This document shows positions 1 through 15,000 of a stretch of 64,000 bases of DNA, in pieces. Every line of letters begins with the position of its first letter. Position 1 is the stretch's first letter. A model generated the notes under the pieces. That model saw nothing but the letters and a program-made list of their open reading frames with translations. It searched no databases and was not told the DNA's origin. The stretch is taken from positions 1,302,001 through 1,366,000 of the forward strand of contig NC_081334.1 of the NCBI RefSeq assembly GCF_022539665.2, in the 5' to 3' direction. Source of the stretch: Daphnia carinata (lineage: Eukaryota > Arthropoda > Branchiopoda > Diplostraca > Daphniidae). The position numbers were made by a program, and so were the translations under genes.

Positions 1-2403
1 GGGGTGGCAAGGCAGCACTGAACGTGCACTCTACACCCATTGTGAGCACAAAATGCATTAAGTACCTCCTGAACAGACAGGGAACAGGAAAAGAAAAAAA
101 AAAAGGGAAAATCAATTAATGAAACGTAGGTTTTCCCACGATGTCAAAGGTCGTGTGGGTCTTTACTGATCGCACCGGAGAACCGAGGGGGCTTCTTAAT
201 TTTTTTTTTTTTTTCGAATGCAGTTTGTATGTATGTACGTATCGACGGATGCGGTTGCAAATGAAGCAAACGGATTTTGCGGATGAGCTTTTTTTTTTTT
301 TCTTTCAGAGTTTGATGAGCTTCGGCTTTTTTTGGAATAAAGGGGAAAATTGTGTGGACACACACACATCTCGATTGGACAGATAAAGGGGGTAGACAAA
401 CGTAGGAAACGGATGAAGAATGAAGGAAGGGAGGGTTAGAGACTAGGCAATTGGGAGGAACCACAGAAGATGATGATGATGATGAAGAAAAAAAAAAAAA
501 GAAGAAGAGATGGATATATAGAAAAGAAAGAGAGGGAGAGACCTGCCGGATGATGAACAACTGATTAAAGAGATGCCGCCCTTAATGATCGATTATAGTG
601 CGCTGATGGGCCGAGGGGATCTTTCCCCAGTGGAGGAGGAAAAAAGAAACAACTGCTCGAGAGTAAAAAGAAAAAAAAAGAATAAAGATGATGAAGGTAA
701 GTAGAAAACCAATTCTTACTTTTTACAGGTGGAGTGGGGGGGGGGGGGTGCAGCAGAGAAGATGTGGTCTCTATGCGCACCGTGCGCCGCCATTGTTTCT
801 AAAGGACGAATCAAACAAAAGAAAACAACACACAAAAATTGAGTAGAAAAGAACATAATCATGGTAATAAAAGATCAACACAACACACACAATGTTATTC
901 CCAACGAAAACTCAAAAAGAATTTCGAAAGCAAACAAAACATTGGAAACGAGGGAAGAAGAGCCGAGAAAAATGTAGGCCTTTTTTTTTTTCTTTTTTTT
1001 TTTTGAGTGCTGCGTCAACGTAACACGGAAACCAATCAATACTGCCAGATTGCACCGTATCGTGCTCGTCATATCTTTTTTCTTTTTTTTTTTTTTTTCT
1101 GAAATTGAACCCTGCCTCGGTTGTTTGACGTCGTGTAAAGCAAGTCACCTACCACCCAAAAGCAAAAAACTGGCCCGTTCAAGTGGCGGCGGAGTCCGAT
1201 ACAAGATCAAAAGGAAAAAAAAAAAAAAAAAAAAAAACTGGGAGGGAGGGGGGGGAGGGTTGTGAAAACAAAAAATAAAAAAATCGCTGTGCGTGACAAT
1301 GGAGAATGCAACTAATATAACAAGCCTCCAATCAATGGGCGGCATGTATTTTATAGCTCCACTGGGCTATGGGCCCAACAAACAAACGTCGGTTGTTTTT
1401 TTTGTTTTTTTTTTTTTGCCCGGCTTTGATGCTTTTATCGTTTCAAGAAAAAACAAAAAAAAAAAAAACAGAAAGAAAAACTGGCCGCATCTTATATGGA
1501 TTTTGGGGAACTCTGATGCTATTATAGCTGATACACTTAGTGCTTTGCGTCAATCAACAAATCACGCGACTAGGTAAATGCTTTTTTAAAAGCCTCCATT
1601 TTTAAACCTTCTAAAAAAAAAAAAAAAAAAAAAAAGCTGCAAATCTTATGAATTTTTCCTCTTTCGTTTTTCTTGTTTTGTGTTTTTTTTTTTTTAATGA
1701 GCAAAAATTTTTCATAGGCAGGGAGATGGATGGATGGGCTCGCGCCCAATCAGCAATCTGCCAAAACTGCGTGACATTGTGCGCGTGTTGCGATGTTTCT
1801 TCGCCCAACGCAAAATCTTGTTTGACGGTCGCTATCCAAAAGGGAATGAGAAACTCTCTCACTATACTCTTATTGTATATAGCCGCCGATGTTCTTTTGT
1901 TTGTTTTTTTTTCACGTGCGTGTGCGCGCGCTTGTTGTATAAACCTTTTCAAAGCTAAACATTCATAGAGCACGTAGTGAGAAAAGAAAATAAAGAAGGA
2001 CGAGGCATTGGCTGATCGGGAAAAAAAACAAAAAACAAAAAAAAAACAAGACAAAAAGACGTGAGGAAGATGGACGTTGTAAGGCACGTCCAAAAAGAAC
2101 GGACCCATACGCGTTGCCAATGAAAGACTAGCGAAAACGGGCAAAACGGGCGAGTTCTCTTTTTTTCTTTCTTTTATCCAATTCGAAAATGCAGTAGGGA
2201 TTGAAGAGGAGAAGCAGGGCCAGAAAGGACACGCACACAAAGAGAGAGAGAGAGAGAGAAAAGGTAGGGGAGTAGGATATATCAAAGGCGCCGCTTGTTT
2301 ACATAATAGTGGATTGCGGTCGGTCGACAAACAAGCCGCCCATCAGCGTTGCCTTTTACCTTTCGGCTCCTAGCAAAGCACGTAGAAACACTCTTGTCTT
2401 TTA

Positions 2404-2580
2404 TTCTCTCTCTCTCTCTCTCTCTCTTTTTCTCTGCTGGTTCCCTTTTATTTTTTTTTCTCTCTCTTCTTCTCTCCTTTTCATTTATTGTTTTCTTCTT
2501 TTTTATTCCATTTCTGCTCTCGTCTCTCTCTCTCTCTTGTTCGCTGCGCACACAGACAACAGAGAGAGAGAGAGAGAGAG
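2404..2580. repeat. Paired CT and GA microsatellites
   Basis: A (CT)n tract near 2,405-2,428, a pyrimidine-rich stretch, a second CT run near 2,523-2,537, then a (GA)n tract near 2,560-2,581. The CT and GA tracts are mutually complementary and could fold back on each other. GA repeats are known binding sites for GAGA-type factors in arthropods; use here is not shown. Confidence 0.7.
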
Positions 2581-3710
2581 ACACGCACACGCACAATATA
2601 TAGACACGCATGCGAACACACGACGTTACCCGTGCACATAGATACGTAGCATAGCGTAGCATTCAAACGAAAAATTTGCATACATTTCAACTGTTCAACG
2701 TATAGACTATGAGCACGTAACCGGCATGGCACATTCCAGCCGGCCCCATATTCAACAGGTATCTTTAACTATATATATATAGCCGAAACCCCTATATGTG
2801 AATGAGGAACTTTGAGCCCGGCGTCTCTTCTATGGCCAACACTTCCGCAGTTCTTTCGCATTTCCGCCACCTCATTTCGTTTCTCTGTTTTGTCTCTTTT
2901 GAACGCAAAATTTTCATTCGGCCATTTTCTTTTTTTTTTTTAGATTTTATTTGTTTTGGACGTTTTATATAAAAAAAATAAAAGTCCATTCGATTTTCTT
3001 GGAAAGCGGCCGATTGGCTCCGCTCGCAGATGTGTTGACGCAAATGGATGAAGCCGCGCACGAACGTTGCGTTGGGACTTTTTGGTATTGAAATTTGTTC
3101 AAGTCTGATGGCGTCCCGTCTTTTTATGTTGATCCTTCTCCCCCTTTTCAACCCGAATCGCGATGTTTATCAGGACGCAGACATCAGCGTATGCAAGAGA
3201 CTTATTCGGATCAAGTACATCGGGCCATCGATTTGGATTGCACCGTTGGCCAAGCTGCTGATGTCCCGTCTCGGCTCGCCCGTTTCCTGTTTCAGAAACA
3301 TTGGCCGAATGCTGATTTTTGTCGGATGCATGTCGTGCATGCGTGAACGTCTTGAGCTATAAGCTGCGCGTCTTTCCATTCGATTGTTCATCTCTTATCC
3401 GGGCGAATGCAAAGCCACCCTCAACATATACTTAATGCACGCGCTCGCAAAAAAAAAAAAAAAAAAAACCAAAAAACCAAAACAAAAGAAAACAGAAAAG
3501 CCAAAATGATAAAGAAGAAACCAAAGTCCCAGGGTAGACGAGGGGCCACACTTGAATTCGTTATCCTTCATTGCGTATTTGAATACTCCAAGTCGGAGAG
3601 AGAGACACGCACCAATACATGGCTGTTGTGTGTGTGTTTTTTTCTTTTCTGATATTGTGCAACGTGCCGGCGAAGAAATTAAGTTTGTCTGTGTCTGAGT
3701 TCACATCTAG

Positions 3711-3742
<32 letters not shown>

Positions 3743-6700
3743 GTTTGACTCTCTCGCCCTACATTACGTTCAAACGTACAGGGAAATCAAAATGTGTGTG
3801 TGACCCTGGTCGGAAAGAAAGTATAGGAAAGCAACAACAACATTGCAAAATGCTCAGAGATGTTGTGCAGGGGCGAGAGTGTTAATCACATAATCGTATG
3901 AAATCATGTGCTAGTCGATCATCATCATTCAAACATTTTGGCCCCGACAAACACACACACACGGGTCGTGATTCTTGATTCAAATGACCATCCCTCCTCT
4001 CTCTCTCTCTCTCGCTCTCACTCAAAGAAATGGAGACAAGAGGTTGAGGGCGGACTTCTTTACTTCCACCCTTCCATTTTCTTCATATATATATTTTTTT
4101 TTTTTTTTTTTTTTTTTGCTCTTAGACTGAAATGGCAGCCCCAAGTTTTTCTTTTTCTTTTTCTTTTTTTTTTTTGGCTGAAAAAAAAAAAAGAATCGCT
4201 TCCCCCCCTCAAACGCTGCGCCCTTTTAGAGGCTCTTTAGAAATCGGTTTCCTTTTGGCTGGCTCGAAGAGAGCGCACACCGTGCGCTGCAAACGACTTG
4301 GTCGGAGAGAGAGAAGGTGGGACGAAGGAGGGGGGGGGGGAGAGATCCAATAGCTGTCACTCACCTTCCCATTCAACAGTGCGTTTTCTTTTCTTTTTTC
4401 TACGTCTTTTGAAAATGCTTTTTGCTGCTGCTGCTGCCCTTTGCGGTAGTGTACGATTTTGAAACTGAAGAAGTGCCACACAAGCAATAGCGCAAAAGGT
4501 ATTAGTACCGTGTGTGCCAGCACCCGCCTAATATAACAAGCGAGAGAGAGAGAGAGAGTATGCATAAAAAGGGGCGGAGGAAAATGAAAAAAAGAACTTG
4601 GGTTATTCAAAAATAAAATAAAATAAAATACTGCCGACACTGGTTCTATAGTCAGCTGTACGTGTGTGTGTGTACGATGGGTATGACTGGTGCCCGTGCC
4701 GCCAATGATGCCGCGCATCCGCCACCATGAACGTTATACTATGTTCGAATCCTATAAATATATGAGGGCGAAGAACAAAAGAAGCGAACAAGTTTTTCAT
4801 TTTTTTTTTTTTTCAAGTGGAAAGCTGGGCGGTAGCAAAAAAAAAAAAAAAAAAAAAACGGGTGCGGCTATCTGGGCGCATTTTCTGGAAGCCGATCTTA
4901 AAAGGGTGGGCTAAAAAAAAAAAAATAAGAAAGAAAAAAGTATAAGACATGAAAGGTATTTTTTTTTGTGTGTGTGTGTGTTTTGTTTTGTTTGGTGGGT
5001 TCCAGGTGCTACTACAACTACTACTACTACTACTACCCACTATTAGCATTACTACTTCAATTGATGCTCGTTGTTATACGCCTGCTTCTGCACCCAACGT
5101 CAGCTCCCTTTTTTTTTTTTTTTCTTTTTTTTTTTTTTTTTGCTTTCTATAATGTTAACTCGTCCTATACAAACGTGTGCGTGTGTTTCCAAAGCCTTTG
5201 CGCAAGTCCTCAAGCGAGCGTGCTGAGCGTTATTGCCTCTCTCTCTCTCGCTCTCTGTGGCGCTCGTTATCATTTAGATTTATCATCTCGGCAGTGAGTT
5301 GGAATGAGAGTATTAAGCAAACAATAGGAGCAAGCGAAGCGCATTTTTTTTTTTTTTTTTTTTTATAACGCGGCCATTAGTTTTCCGGTCTGAACCGTAT
5401 AACCTCATCACCTCTCTCTCTCTCATTCTCTGTCTGCTTTCGGAAGGTGTGTTTCTTCCTCTTATTTTTTTTATCAACGATCCCACCACCAGCCATAAGC
5501 TCGTTGGCTATGCCAGGTGAAAATGCTTTGCTTTTGCCTAATACGGGGGGAAGCTGATGTTATTCGCCCTTCTCCTTTATAAGCGCACCATTGTGTGTCT
5601 CGTACACAGATAGTGCTACCTCACCTTACGACCCATGACCTACATGCTTTTTTTATTTATTTTTTTTTTTCCTCACACTTCCTCCAACTACCTGCCTTGT
5701 CGAATTATGGTTACAGTGAGAACGTCGCCATTACGTGTATTTCCTTTTTTAAAAAGGACTTTATTTTTATTTTTTATTTTTGCAAATCAACTCTAGTAGA
5801 GGGTAGGCTAGACCGGTAAGGCACTGCGTGCGAAGAACAAGGTAGATGAATCGAAACGCAGTTGATTAACGTTGCCAGTTCTTAAACAGCAAACGATTTT
5901 CACTTTGAATCTTCTTCTTCTTCGTACGAAAACGCAATACGTTTAAACGGATGGCACATACCTACATGTGTGTTTCACGTATTGGCAAATGCAATATGCG
6001 ATTGTGTACCTGGCAGTTGGACAACACCAACTGCTGAATGGTGAAAGACTTTCTCATGCACATTAGCAGCGGTACTCTTGGCTCTAAAATGATCTTTCAA
6101 CTTATCTCTCGTACATTCCCAACCAACGTTTTCTCTTTACATCTGTTCTCTTATTCTCGTTTTTTTTTTTTTTTGTTTCTTATAATACCGCGACTGCTGT
6201 TGAAAAAAAAAAATAAAAATAAAAACGTGCATACAGTTTTCTTTTTTCTTTTTTTTTTGAAGAGAAACGGTTGAGAGACCAAGATCCAGCCGGACCAAAT
6301 GGCTGAACGCTGTCGGCTCGGCCTCAGCATCGGCAGGGGGTCCACGTTTGTGGTTTGCCTATATACCTCGGCATTATTTATTTAAGGAGCGGAGCTTGTC
6401 GGCGGCACTGCGACTCCGCCGGAGCAAGCGGCCAGCCCCGCTTGGCGGCAAGCGGACGTGCATACATACACATCCACGACACACACACACACACACGCAC
6501 AAAATGAATGGCGGGACACACAGCCTCTGTCCGTTTTCTCTTCTCTATCCCAAAGATGCCTGCTTACTGATACACGCGTATTGTAGGCCTATATGGAAGA
6601 AGCATCTTGTTACACACATCCGTCATGGCATTGAATTCGTTTTTTTTCTTTTCTTTTTTGTGTTAGACGTTAGTCAGTTATCGTAGCTTTCCATGTTGGA

Positions 6701-9700
6701 AGATGCGTGACGGATAGGCAGGATGACTGGCCCCTGTAATAGAAAATAATGCTCAATAAATGTTGGACTTGTTTTTAGAAAGCATTTCAAAAGCCTCGGT
6801 AGATCGTTTTCAAGTGCTGATGGAGCATAGGACAAGAAGGGGGGGGGGCAAATGTTAGTGTGAGGGACGATAGCGGGTTAGCGAGGACTGGTGATGGGCA
6901 ATTCACTTTCTTGGGTCGTTTTTGCCATTAACCAAGTTCTTCAAACTATGTCTGGCCTATTTTTTAAAGGATATTTATATACAGTATATATATATACGTA
7001 TGTACATAGTATACCTACTATCGGGCTATCTATAGTGCCAATTACTGCCAATAACGCGCATCGTAAAAGCCTAAAAGATAGAGCCTGTTTATGTATCGAT
7101 AGACAATAAGGCATAATTTACGGCCTACAGTTATTAGCTGGCCCTTCCGATAGGGGTCCCCTTACTTCGAGAATAGTTCATCAAAATGGCATTCAAACTA
7201 TTTATGATGGCACTATAAGCTGTATACATAGCCTATATATACAATATATATGTACTCATTATGGCCGTAGACTTTGGTCCATGCGTGATAGACGCAGTAA
7301 ATGACAAGCAAGTGTTTACTACTTGTCCCTGCTATTAAAGCTGTCAGTCATAATGCAATTTAAACAACTAGGATAAACCCGGCCGAAAGAATGTTTGGAG
7401 TTTCCGGGCCGGATGATAACGTAACAACGGTGTCAGAAATGTTTCAAAAAAAAAAAAAAAAAAAAAAGAAAAAGGTCCAAAATTTAAGGAAGTTTTGTAC
7501 GCAGCGTAATGTAGGAATGTGTGTGTGGAAGAGCTTAGGCGGTGGCCGAGTTGAAGTGATATACATACCACTTTGGCCAAAGAAGCACTGGCATCCTCCC
7601 TACATCTCGATATTCGATCGGTTGGGATGATGTTATCTTGGTAGCGACATTGCGATGCCGAGTGTGCCTTGCGGGCCCATCATCTGCATCAGACGTCTGG
7701 CAGTCTGTATATATATATTACACGTCAAGTTCGATTGCGGCTCTTACCCGTACCTCATCTCGTTCTCCAAACATCTCTGGCTGCCACCCATCTGCCCCTC
7801 TGGATTGTGACCGTAGTCGCCTAAGATGAGGGACGGAAGAGAGTCGAAAGGAAGAACTATAGAAAGTTATATAGGAATAGTTTGGTATCTAGCCAAAGCG
7901 TTCGCAGCTGATGCGTCTGCCTTTTTAGTTCGTCGCATATCCTCGACGTTCCATGTACAAGTGGCATGGTCTCAAATAATAAAAAAAAAAAAAAATGCAT
8001 TCGATTCAAACGGTGGTTTCCCTTTATATTTTTCAGTTCGATAGGCGACTCGCTGCGTCCCGTTTCGAACGGTCTCGCAGCTCAAAGAGATTCACATCTG
8101 ACCATCGCGGAGTGGGGGCGCTAAGATGACGACCATCACTAATGTTGGGGATGTCCCAAAGATGAGCCCTTCTCTATTATTGATAGGCTTACAACTTTGG
8201 AATTTAAAAAAAACAAACAAAATACGATGACATCCATTTTGCCTTTCTTTCTTCTTCTCCCCCCCCTACCAGCCGTGGCTAAGGGTGATATGAAACTCAA
8301 ATAAAATAATAATAACAGAACATAAATTTACAACAACAACAACAAAAAAAAAAATTCAAGAAAAGAAAAGGATAAAAAAGGAAAAAAAACAAACAAAAAA
8401 AGAACAAACAAAAGAGGATAGAAAAACAAACAATAGATGGGGGGAAGGAGAAATTCTATCGTACGCCACGAAGGTTATGGTGCCCAGCACTCGCGCGTCG
8501 AATGTGTAGCCCATACATTATTCTTGTCGTTAAAAAAAATAAAAAAAAATGCCGACAAAACATCTACAGTTCGATGTAAAGACAAGAGAATAAGAAGAAG
8601 AAGAGGGAGAAATGGGGAAATAACAAAACAAAAAGATATGGACAGTGCTATATAAGCTTTTGGCCTTTTGGCTGCTGGCCTGCTGAAAACGGGCTGGGAC
8701 GTTTTTGAGACGGTTTGCTGGCCGCCCAATCCCCCCACCCCCCTGCTGTTTTTTTTGTTTTTTTTTCTTGTCTCTCAGTCTACATGCATGTATAGGCTTT
8801 TTACATGTCTGTGCCGTACGTGCATATGTGTATGTGTTCAGACTAAAATCGTTTTTCCAGTTTATCTATATCTACAGCAATTATCTATCGTTTGCGCTAC
8901 GAGTTGCTGTACCACCATCGTTCATTCGCTATAGGAACTGGCAAAACGATCCATTCGGACCGCATTCCAAAGATCGTTCGAAACGAACAATGCCATTACT
9001 TGTGCAGATGAATTGGGACACACACACACACACACACACAGTGAGAGTTCCTATAAGAAAAAAAAAAAGAACGATAGCAAGCTTAGATAAAAAAAACTTG
9101 TATGGTAAGCCATTTACTATAAGATAGGTCCCCCTCTGTGTAGCTAACAGGTTGCCCCCCTTTTTTATTTTCTCATTCAAGAATTCGATGTCACTCTTGA
9201 ACTGCCCTTTGCGATGTTTCAGGTCAGTCTAATCGAATAAAGTAGGCCAGACGCAGTTGGCTGCACAGCCAAATGAGTCCACGTTGTGTTGCGTTAAAGA
9301 AATCGTCAGTTAACAAGAGAATGTGTTGTGTTCTACCACCGGAAACAGAAACGCAACTCGTTCATTATCCCAATTTTTTTTTTTTTTTTTTTTTTTAAGG
9401 AAGGGGGGGGGGGCAGCCGGAAGTAAAGCATTAATTCAGGAGGGCAGGCGGCGAGCAGGCAACAGCAGGCGATGCATACGCATATATATATATATATATA
9501 TCCAGCAGAGTGAGGAGCACACACAACTGAAAAAAAAAAAAAAATGGGGAAGCATCAACCAACTGCACAAGAAGCGGAGGCAATTCACAAACGACCTACT
9601 TGCCTCCGGCCGACAGCCACGTCCCGTCTGGGGCTTTTGTGTCACAGTCATATCTCATAATAAAGAGGCGGCCCCAACATTAGAACGTATACAAAACCGG

Positions 9701-10821
9701 GGGGGAAAAAAAAAAAAAAGAAGAAGAAGAAGTATAGTACACAAGCATCAGCAGTAACAGCTGCAAAAAGAAAAGAGTAACCTTTAAAAAAAATATATAT
9801 ATATAAGGACCCAAATTTCGAAAGGTATATATATACATATACGATCAATAGCAGTTTATATGCCTTAACATTTCTTGTCATCAGCCCAGAAGGGACAACA
9901 TTTTCCACATTCCTGGACAGTCCATATACTTGCAGGTACACACAGTCAATAGCTTCAGAAATTGTCCGACTAGCCAACAAATAAAAATAAAAGATAAATA
10001 AATAATATTAGTAATAAAAAAAAATAAATAAATAAATGAACATAAGTATAAGGATAGCCCTGTTGTAGATTAAGATCAGAGGAAAGGAAAAGAAAAAGAG
10101 AGAGAGAGAGAGAGAGAAACGCTTTCCATTCAGACGAGAGTCTGTGATGGGGACAGGGCGCCATATAACACAACAACTCTGGATTTCCTGGACATGTTCT
10201 AAAAAAAAAAAAAAAAAAGAAAAAAGGTCAGCGCTAAATGGTTTCAACGTTTAAGGATAGCAATCCGAAAGCAAGAAGCAAAGTATTAAAGAGCATTTCC
10301 GGATGGTATAAAAACGTTAGACAAGGTCGCCGTTCTTCTCAGACATTCGAATTGTACGAGAAAGTGAGAAAAACAAAATTAAAAAAAAAAAAAAAGGGCC
10401 CCCGGATCCGAACGCGCACCGGAATGGACTTGTTGAACATTTTATTACACAGCGTTTTTACAGGTTGTGCAGGCCGTACATAATCGCATCACCGTCTTCG
10501 CCATCGAGCGGTGCCATTGAGAATCCAGCGAACAAAAAATGAGGAGGAAGAAAGAAGAAGAAGAAGAAAATCATCATCATCATCATAACAATAAAAACTC
10601 GGCACGGTTTCTCAGCGGCTCATTCGGACATTATAAAAACATGCACCATCCTTTTCGGTGTTTAGCAGGTTTACCTCCCCCCCCCCCCCTACACCCACCT
10701 ATGATGTTTTCCACGAAAAAAAAACAAAAAACAAAAAAAAAAAAACAACAGACGCATTTATAAGATGGCGAGTCGGAACCAACGGAGCCTATAGCCATCA
10801 AATTGAAATATGTACGAAAAC

Positions 10822-10822
10822 A

Positions 10823-10859
<37 letters not shown>
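10822..10859. repeat. GA dinucleotide microsatellite
   Basis: An almost uninterrupted GA tract of about 35 bases, one of the longest in the window. Confidence 0.9.
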
Positions 10860-10862
<3 letters not shown>

Positions 10863-11837
10863 TGTAGTGTAAAACGAGTTTCGCTCGTTTAACCATGCCG
10901 GACATTAGGGAAAAGTTTCAAGCATGCATGTCATGTCGTTAACTTGCTGACCGTGAAGTTCATTGGAGACATTTCCCCTTCCCTTATGCCTGTTGTGTGT
11001 AGACCCTGGGCCCAGTCAACTGTAATCGGCCTTTTTACCTTTCAACTGCACCGTATGGGCTCAAACTATACGTCCTTTTTTTTTTATTATTATTATTTTT
11101 CTTTTTCTTTTTCCCCATTTCTCATTTTTTTTTCTTTTTTTTTTTTTTTTTTTTGAGGGTCCAACCGTTTTTGGCCGAAAGAGTGGGAGGGGGATATCCT
11201 TGATATACGGGCTAGTTAAACGTTCACGATGGAGAGGGAAGGAGTGGGAGGGAAAACGAAAGAGCTTTGGGAAGATGGTCGGTCGAGATGTGGGAAGTTT
11301 TGCAGAAGCCGGCAGAGAAAAAGGGTGGGGGGGGGGGGGGAATAAAAGTTTTAAAGAAAAGAAATTGAATTTTATTTCGCTTCGCTTCGATGCGGCCTGT
11401 CACACCCTCAGTTTTCACGGTTTGCGGACATCAAAAAGAAGAAAGGGAATGAATTTTCAAAAAGGAGGGGGGGGGGGGGAATCATCAAATCCTTACTTCC
11501 TCACGACCGACACCGTAGCCAGTTAGTAAGCGACAAAAAAGGCTAAACCAGGTGGAACTGAGGCCCCCCCCCCTTCTTTTTTTTTTTTTTCTTTCAATAT
11601 TACGTGTCCATTTTTCGCATTTTTTTTTTTTTGCGTTCCGACATTTCGTCGTGGACGTTCTCCATTTTGCATCGAAAATAGAATTTTGTATATAGTTTGA
11701 TTGGCTTAATATGTTTCATGTAGCTACAGATGAGTCATTGGCTTTCATAGCTGCGTCATGATAGATACAAAGCAGCAGGGCAGCACTTAGTCTTTTACTG
11801 GTATATACAGTATAATTGATCGATGCCATACGCATGA

Positions 11838-12020
11838 GTGGCACGTTTCAAATGGCAATCGGACAATCTCGCAGAGTTGAAAGAATTAAACACTAAAAGC
11901 GTCAGCATCATCAATGCTAAGTTTATAACACAACCAAAACCCCTTCCAAAATTCAAAAAGGATGTAGAAGAAGGAGTGGCCAACCACTTGAAATCTATTA
12001 GCGAGCGGTCGACAAAGTAA
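11838..12020 (+). CDS. Weak candidate coding exon, unrecognised
   Basis: A 60-codon open frame ending in TAA with balanced, charged composition (ending near VANHLKSISERSTK), unlike the low-complexity frames around it. There is no ATG at its head, so it could only be a terminal exon, and no convincing splice acceptor is seen. I do not recognise the protein. It may be chance or a decayed fragment. Confidence 0.2.
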   Translation: MARFKWQSDNLAELKELNTKSVSIINAKFITQPKPLPKFKKDVEEGVANHLKSISERSTK

Positions 12021-15000
12021 AAGGCACACTGTCTGTTTATGATCCGTTCGTGTCTTCTTTCTTTCATCCGGTGTGGTCAGTTTTGACGGGTTTCACGAGT
12101 GGCCGTCATTGAAATTATTCAGAGAGCTGGAGAGGGAGCTCACATCCTTAAAAAAAAAAAAACATGCCAACGAAATGAGTATGCGCCAAGACGACAGGCC
12201 TTAGTCGTCAATCTGCACGGTGCGTGCTGCGCATTCTGCAGTCACGGCGTGAAATCACGAAACGCGGCGACCGGACCACACGCGAGCAAAACGAAATACG
12301 AAACAGTGATTAAAAGATCAATAAATAAGTCGGACCCTATTTAATGACGCGTATGCAAATAAAGCGATTGATAAGGAGCGAAAATGGTCGGGAAGCGAGA
12401 CAAAAAAACAAAACAAACAAAACAAAACAAAACAGGTATGTTTAAAACACACTCATAACAAAAGACAAATAAGCCAACAATAAACAAAACAAGAAAGGTG
12501 GCGCCACGTCCCCACAGCTCAAACAATAAAACATAACGACAAACAAAACAAAAAGCAAAAGGAACAACAAAAAAAAAATAATAAAATAAATTAAAATAAA
12601 ATAAAAAATAATAATAACAATAATAATACCAGCAAAACAAAATACAAATAGTGGCGCCACTTTGTTTCGTTTTTTCTTTTTTAAATCTTTATCTTATTCG
12701 TTCCGTTTTTCTTTCTGTCCGTTTTTCTTTTTTGTTTTTTTGTTTTCGGTGCGTCCTTTTGTAGTACGTCCTTGCCGAACACACACACACACACAGCACA
12801 CCCCACATGGGCAAACACAACACTCGTGCTGAGCGCTGGCACGCAGCAAACCGGTATGTAACACGTTAATGGACAAAAGGCGACGTTCTTTTTCGAAAGG
12901 TCCTCACATTCTTCCTCTCATACAAGTGAAAAGCCAACAGACAAGTTATTAGTAAAAGTAATTATGATTTTTCTGAATGCCAGCCGCATAGGTCCAAAAA
13001 AACAAATCATAGGCCTTAGATCTGAGCGTGTACGCCGGTCACGTTGGCACGCATTTGCGTTCATAACCAAGTGGCAAAGAGGAAAGGGCGCATTTTCGGC
13101 TGTCACCTACAAAAATGAGTGGAGTTTTTTTGGTTTTTTTTTTTTTCGTTAGCTGCGGAGCCCCCCACCCACAACAGAGTCCTCGTTTTTCAAGTTTGGA
13201 TTTCCTTTCTCCTTACCCTCCCACGGTCTCCTATTTTGTATTTCCTTTTTGAATGATTCTTGGGAAACAGCAAAAAGGAGAACCGCCGCTCGCTGCGACA
13301 GCCGGAGAAAAAGGAAGTTTTTTTTTTGTTTTTTTTTTTTGTTTTTTTCAGTGCCGACGTCAAGTGCCGCTTAATTGAAACACTAATGACAGCAGTAACT
13401 GTATCCTCCTCCACTTGACTCGCCCGTCCTCCCTCCTCCTCCCTTCCCTCCATGAATCCAGCGGAGCGCTATGCAGCATGGCCACTCGGGGCTTCCAGTT
13501 CCCATACACAATGTCTCCAGCAAAAACAGCCTACTTTTTACTCCACCCTTCCATCCACCCCATCGCCCCAACTCCGCCCACTACTCAGCGACGTTGATGG
13601 GTTCCAGTCAAAAGTGTTTCTCTCGCTCCAGTGAACCCTAAACCTCCTCATGTCCTTTCTCCTCCGTCTTCCCATTTTATTATTATTCGAAAAGAAAATT
13701 TGGAAGGAAAAAAAAAAAGCTAATCCGAAAAGTACATTCTGATGCATTTTCAATATGAACGGAGTTACACCCCAAAAAAAGAAAAAGAAAAGATTGGCCG
13801 TTAATAGTCCTAGGAATATAAGGTTTTTTTTTTCTATCTTTAATTGCTGCTAGTATAGAACCACTCGGGGACGCTTGTTTTAAATAGGTCCTTAGTGGCA
13901 GTTAAACGACACGAGTGCATTGACGTATAGACAGTACGTATAAGATGTGCAGAGGAGAGACAAGCCCAATGTCGCAGACATAATAAGGTACATGGAGGAT
14001 ATGTGATTAAATGATGGTGTGCGATGGATGTGTATATTCAGCCGTCTTTTTGCAATGCAATCAGACGTAGTGGACAATCAAACGAAGTACTGCGGGGATG
14101 CATCCAGAGCAACAATCAAACAAGGTAGTAGCTTTGGCCATGATCGGCCTGACGTGATTACAGGCTGCAACAGCAGCAGGTAACGAATGGCAAGCACGAA
14201 GCAAGCGTTTGCTTTTCTGCAAGGCTATGCGAAATGAAGTAGGGCATCTTTGCAAATCTGGTTTTTCAAAAATGTAAACATCTCGCAGCTCCTCCATATC
14301 CAGGAATGAACGAACGAAATGTAGTGGCGTATTTAATCCGAGTTATTGCGTCAAAATGCAGCTGCGAATGACGCACCGTTTGAATACCAAAATTTCCATA
14401 TGAATCCGTCTTTTTTTTTTTTTTTTTTCGGCTCAATGATCAGCTTTTGATCTAAAAAGAAACTTGATGTCGTCTAATCTCCATATCATACATGCGTTTC
14501 GACAATTTATTTATTTATTTATTCGTTTTATCTACCCGTCGTTTTCGATTGTTGCTCGCCTTCGGTTACTGGAATCTCCACATACCAGCAGAGCGCGGCG
14601 AAGTCTAGTAAATTAAGAACGAGTCGATTTTAATTGCACCTTATCAGTTGGTTGTGCTTCTCTACGAGCCCCCCCCCCCCTTTTCGTTTGCCGCTGCCTC
14701 CGCCGCACTTGCCGCCGGCTCGTTTTTTTTTTTCTACCTATAAAAGATTGACAGTAAATGCATGAGCGGCTTGGCAGTCGGGCGCGCACTGTGTCTAAAA
14801 AGAATCAAATTTATACGAATGGAAAAATGTACTCTTACACACAAAAATCTATTTGAAAAAAAAAGGGAAAATTCAAGAACATCAATGGGAATTGTAAAAA
14901 AAAAAAAAAAAAAAAGAAATATTTTGCTGCATGACTTCTCCGATGCTAAGCGGCCAGAGGTCGGTTCTCATGCGTACGTACGTATTCATCATCGTGATCA

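Noticed and set aside
3048-3391. Three overlapping frames of 73-104 codons outside repeats
   Set aside because: All three frames and both strands are open here, none resembles a known family, and there are no splice or promoter cues favouring one.
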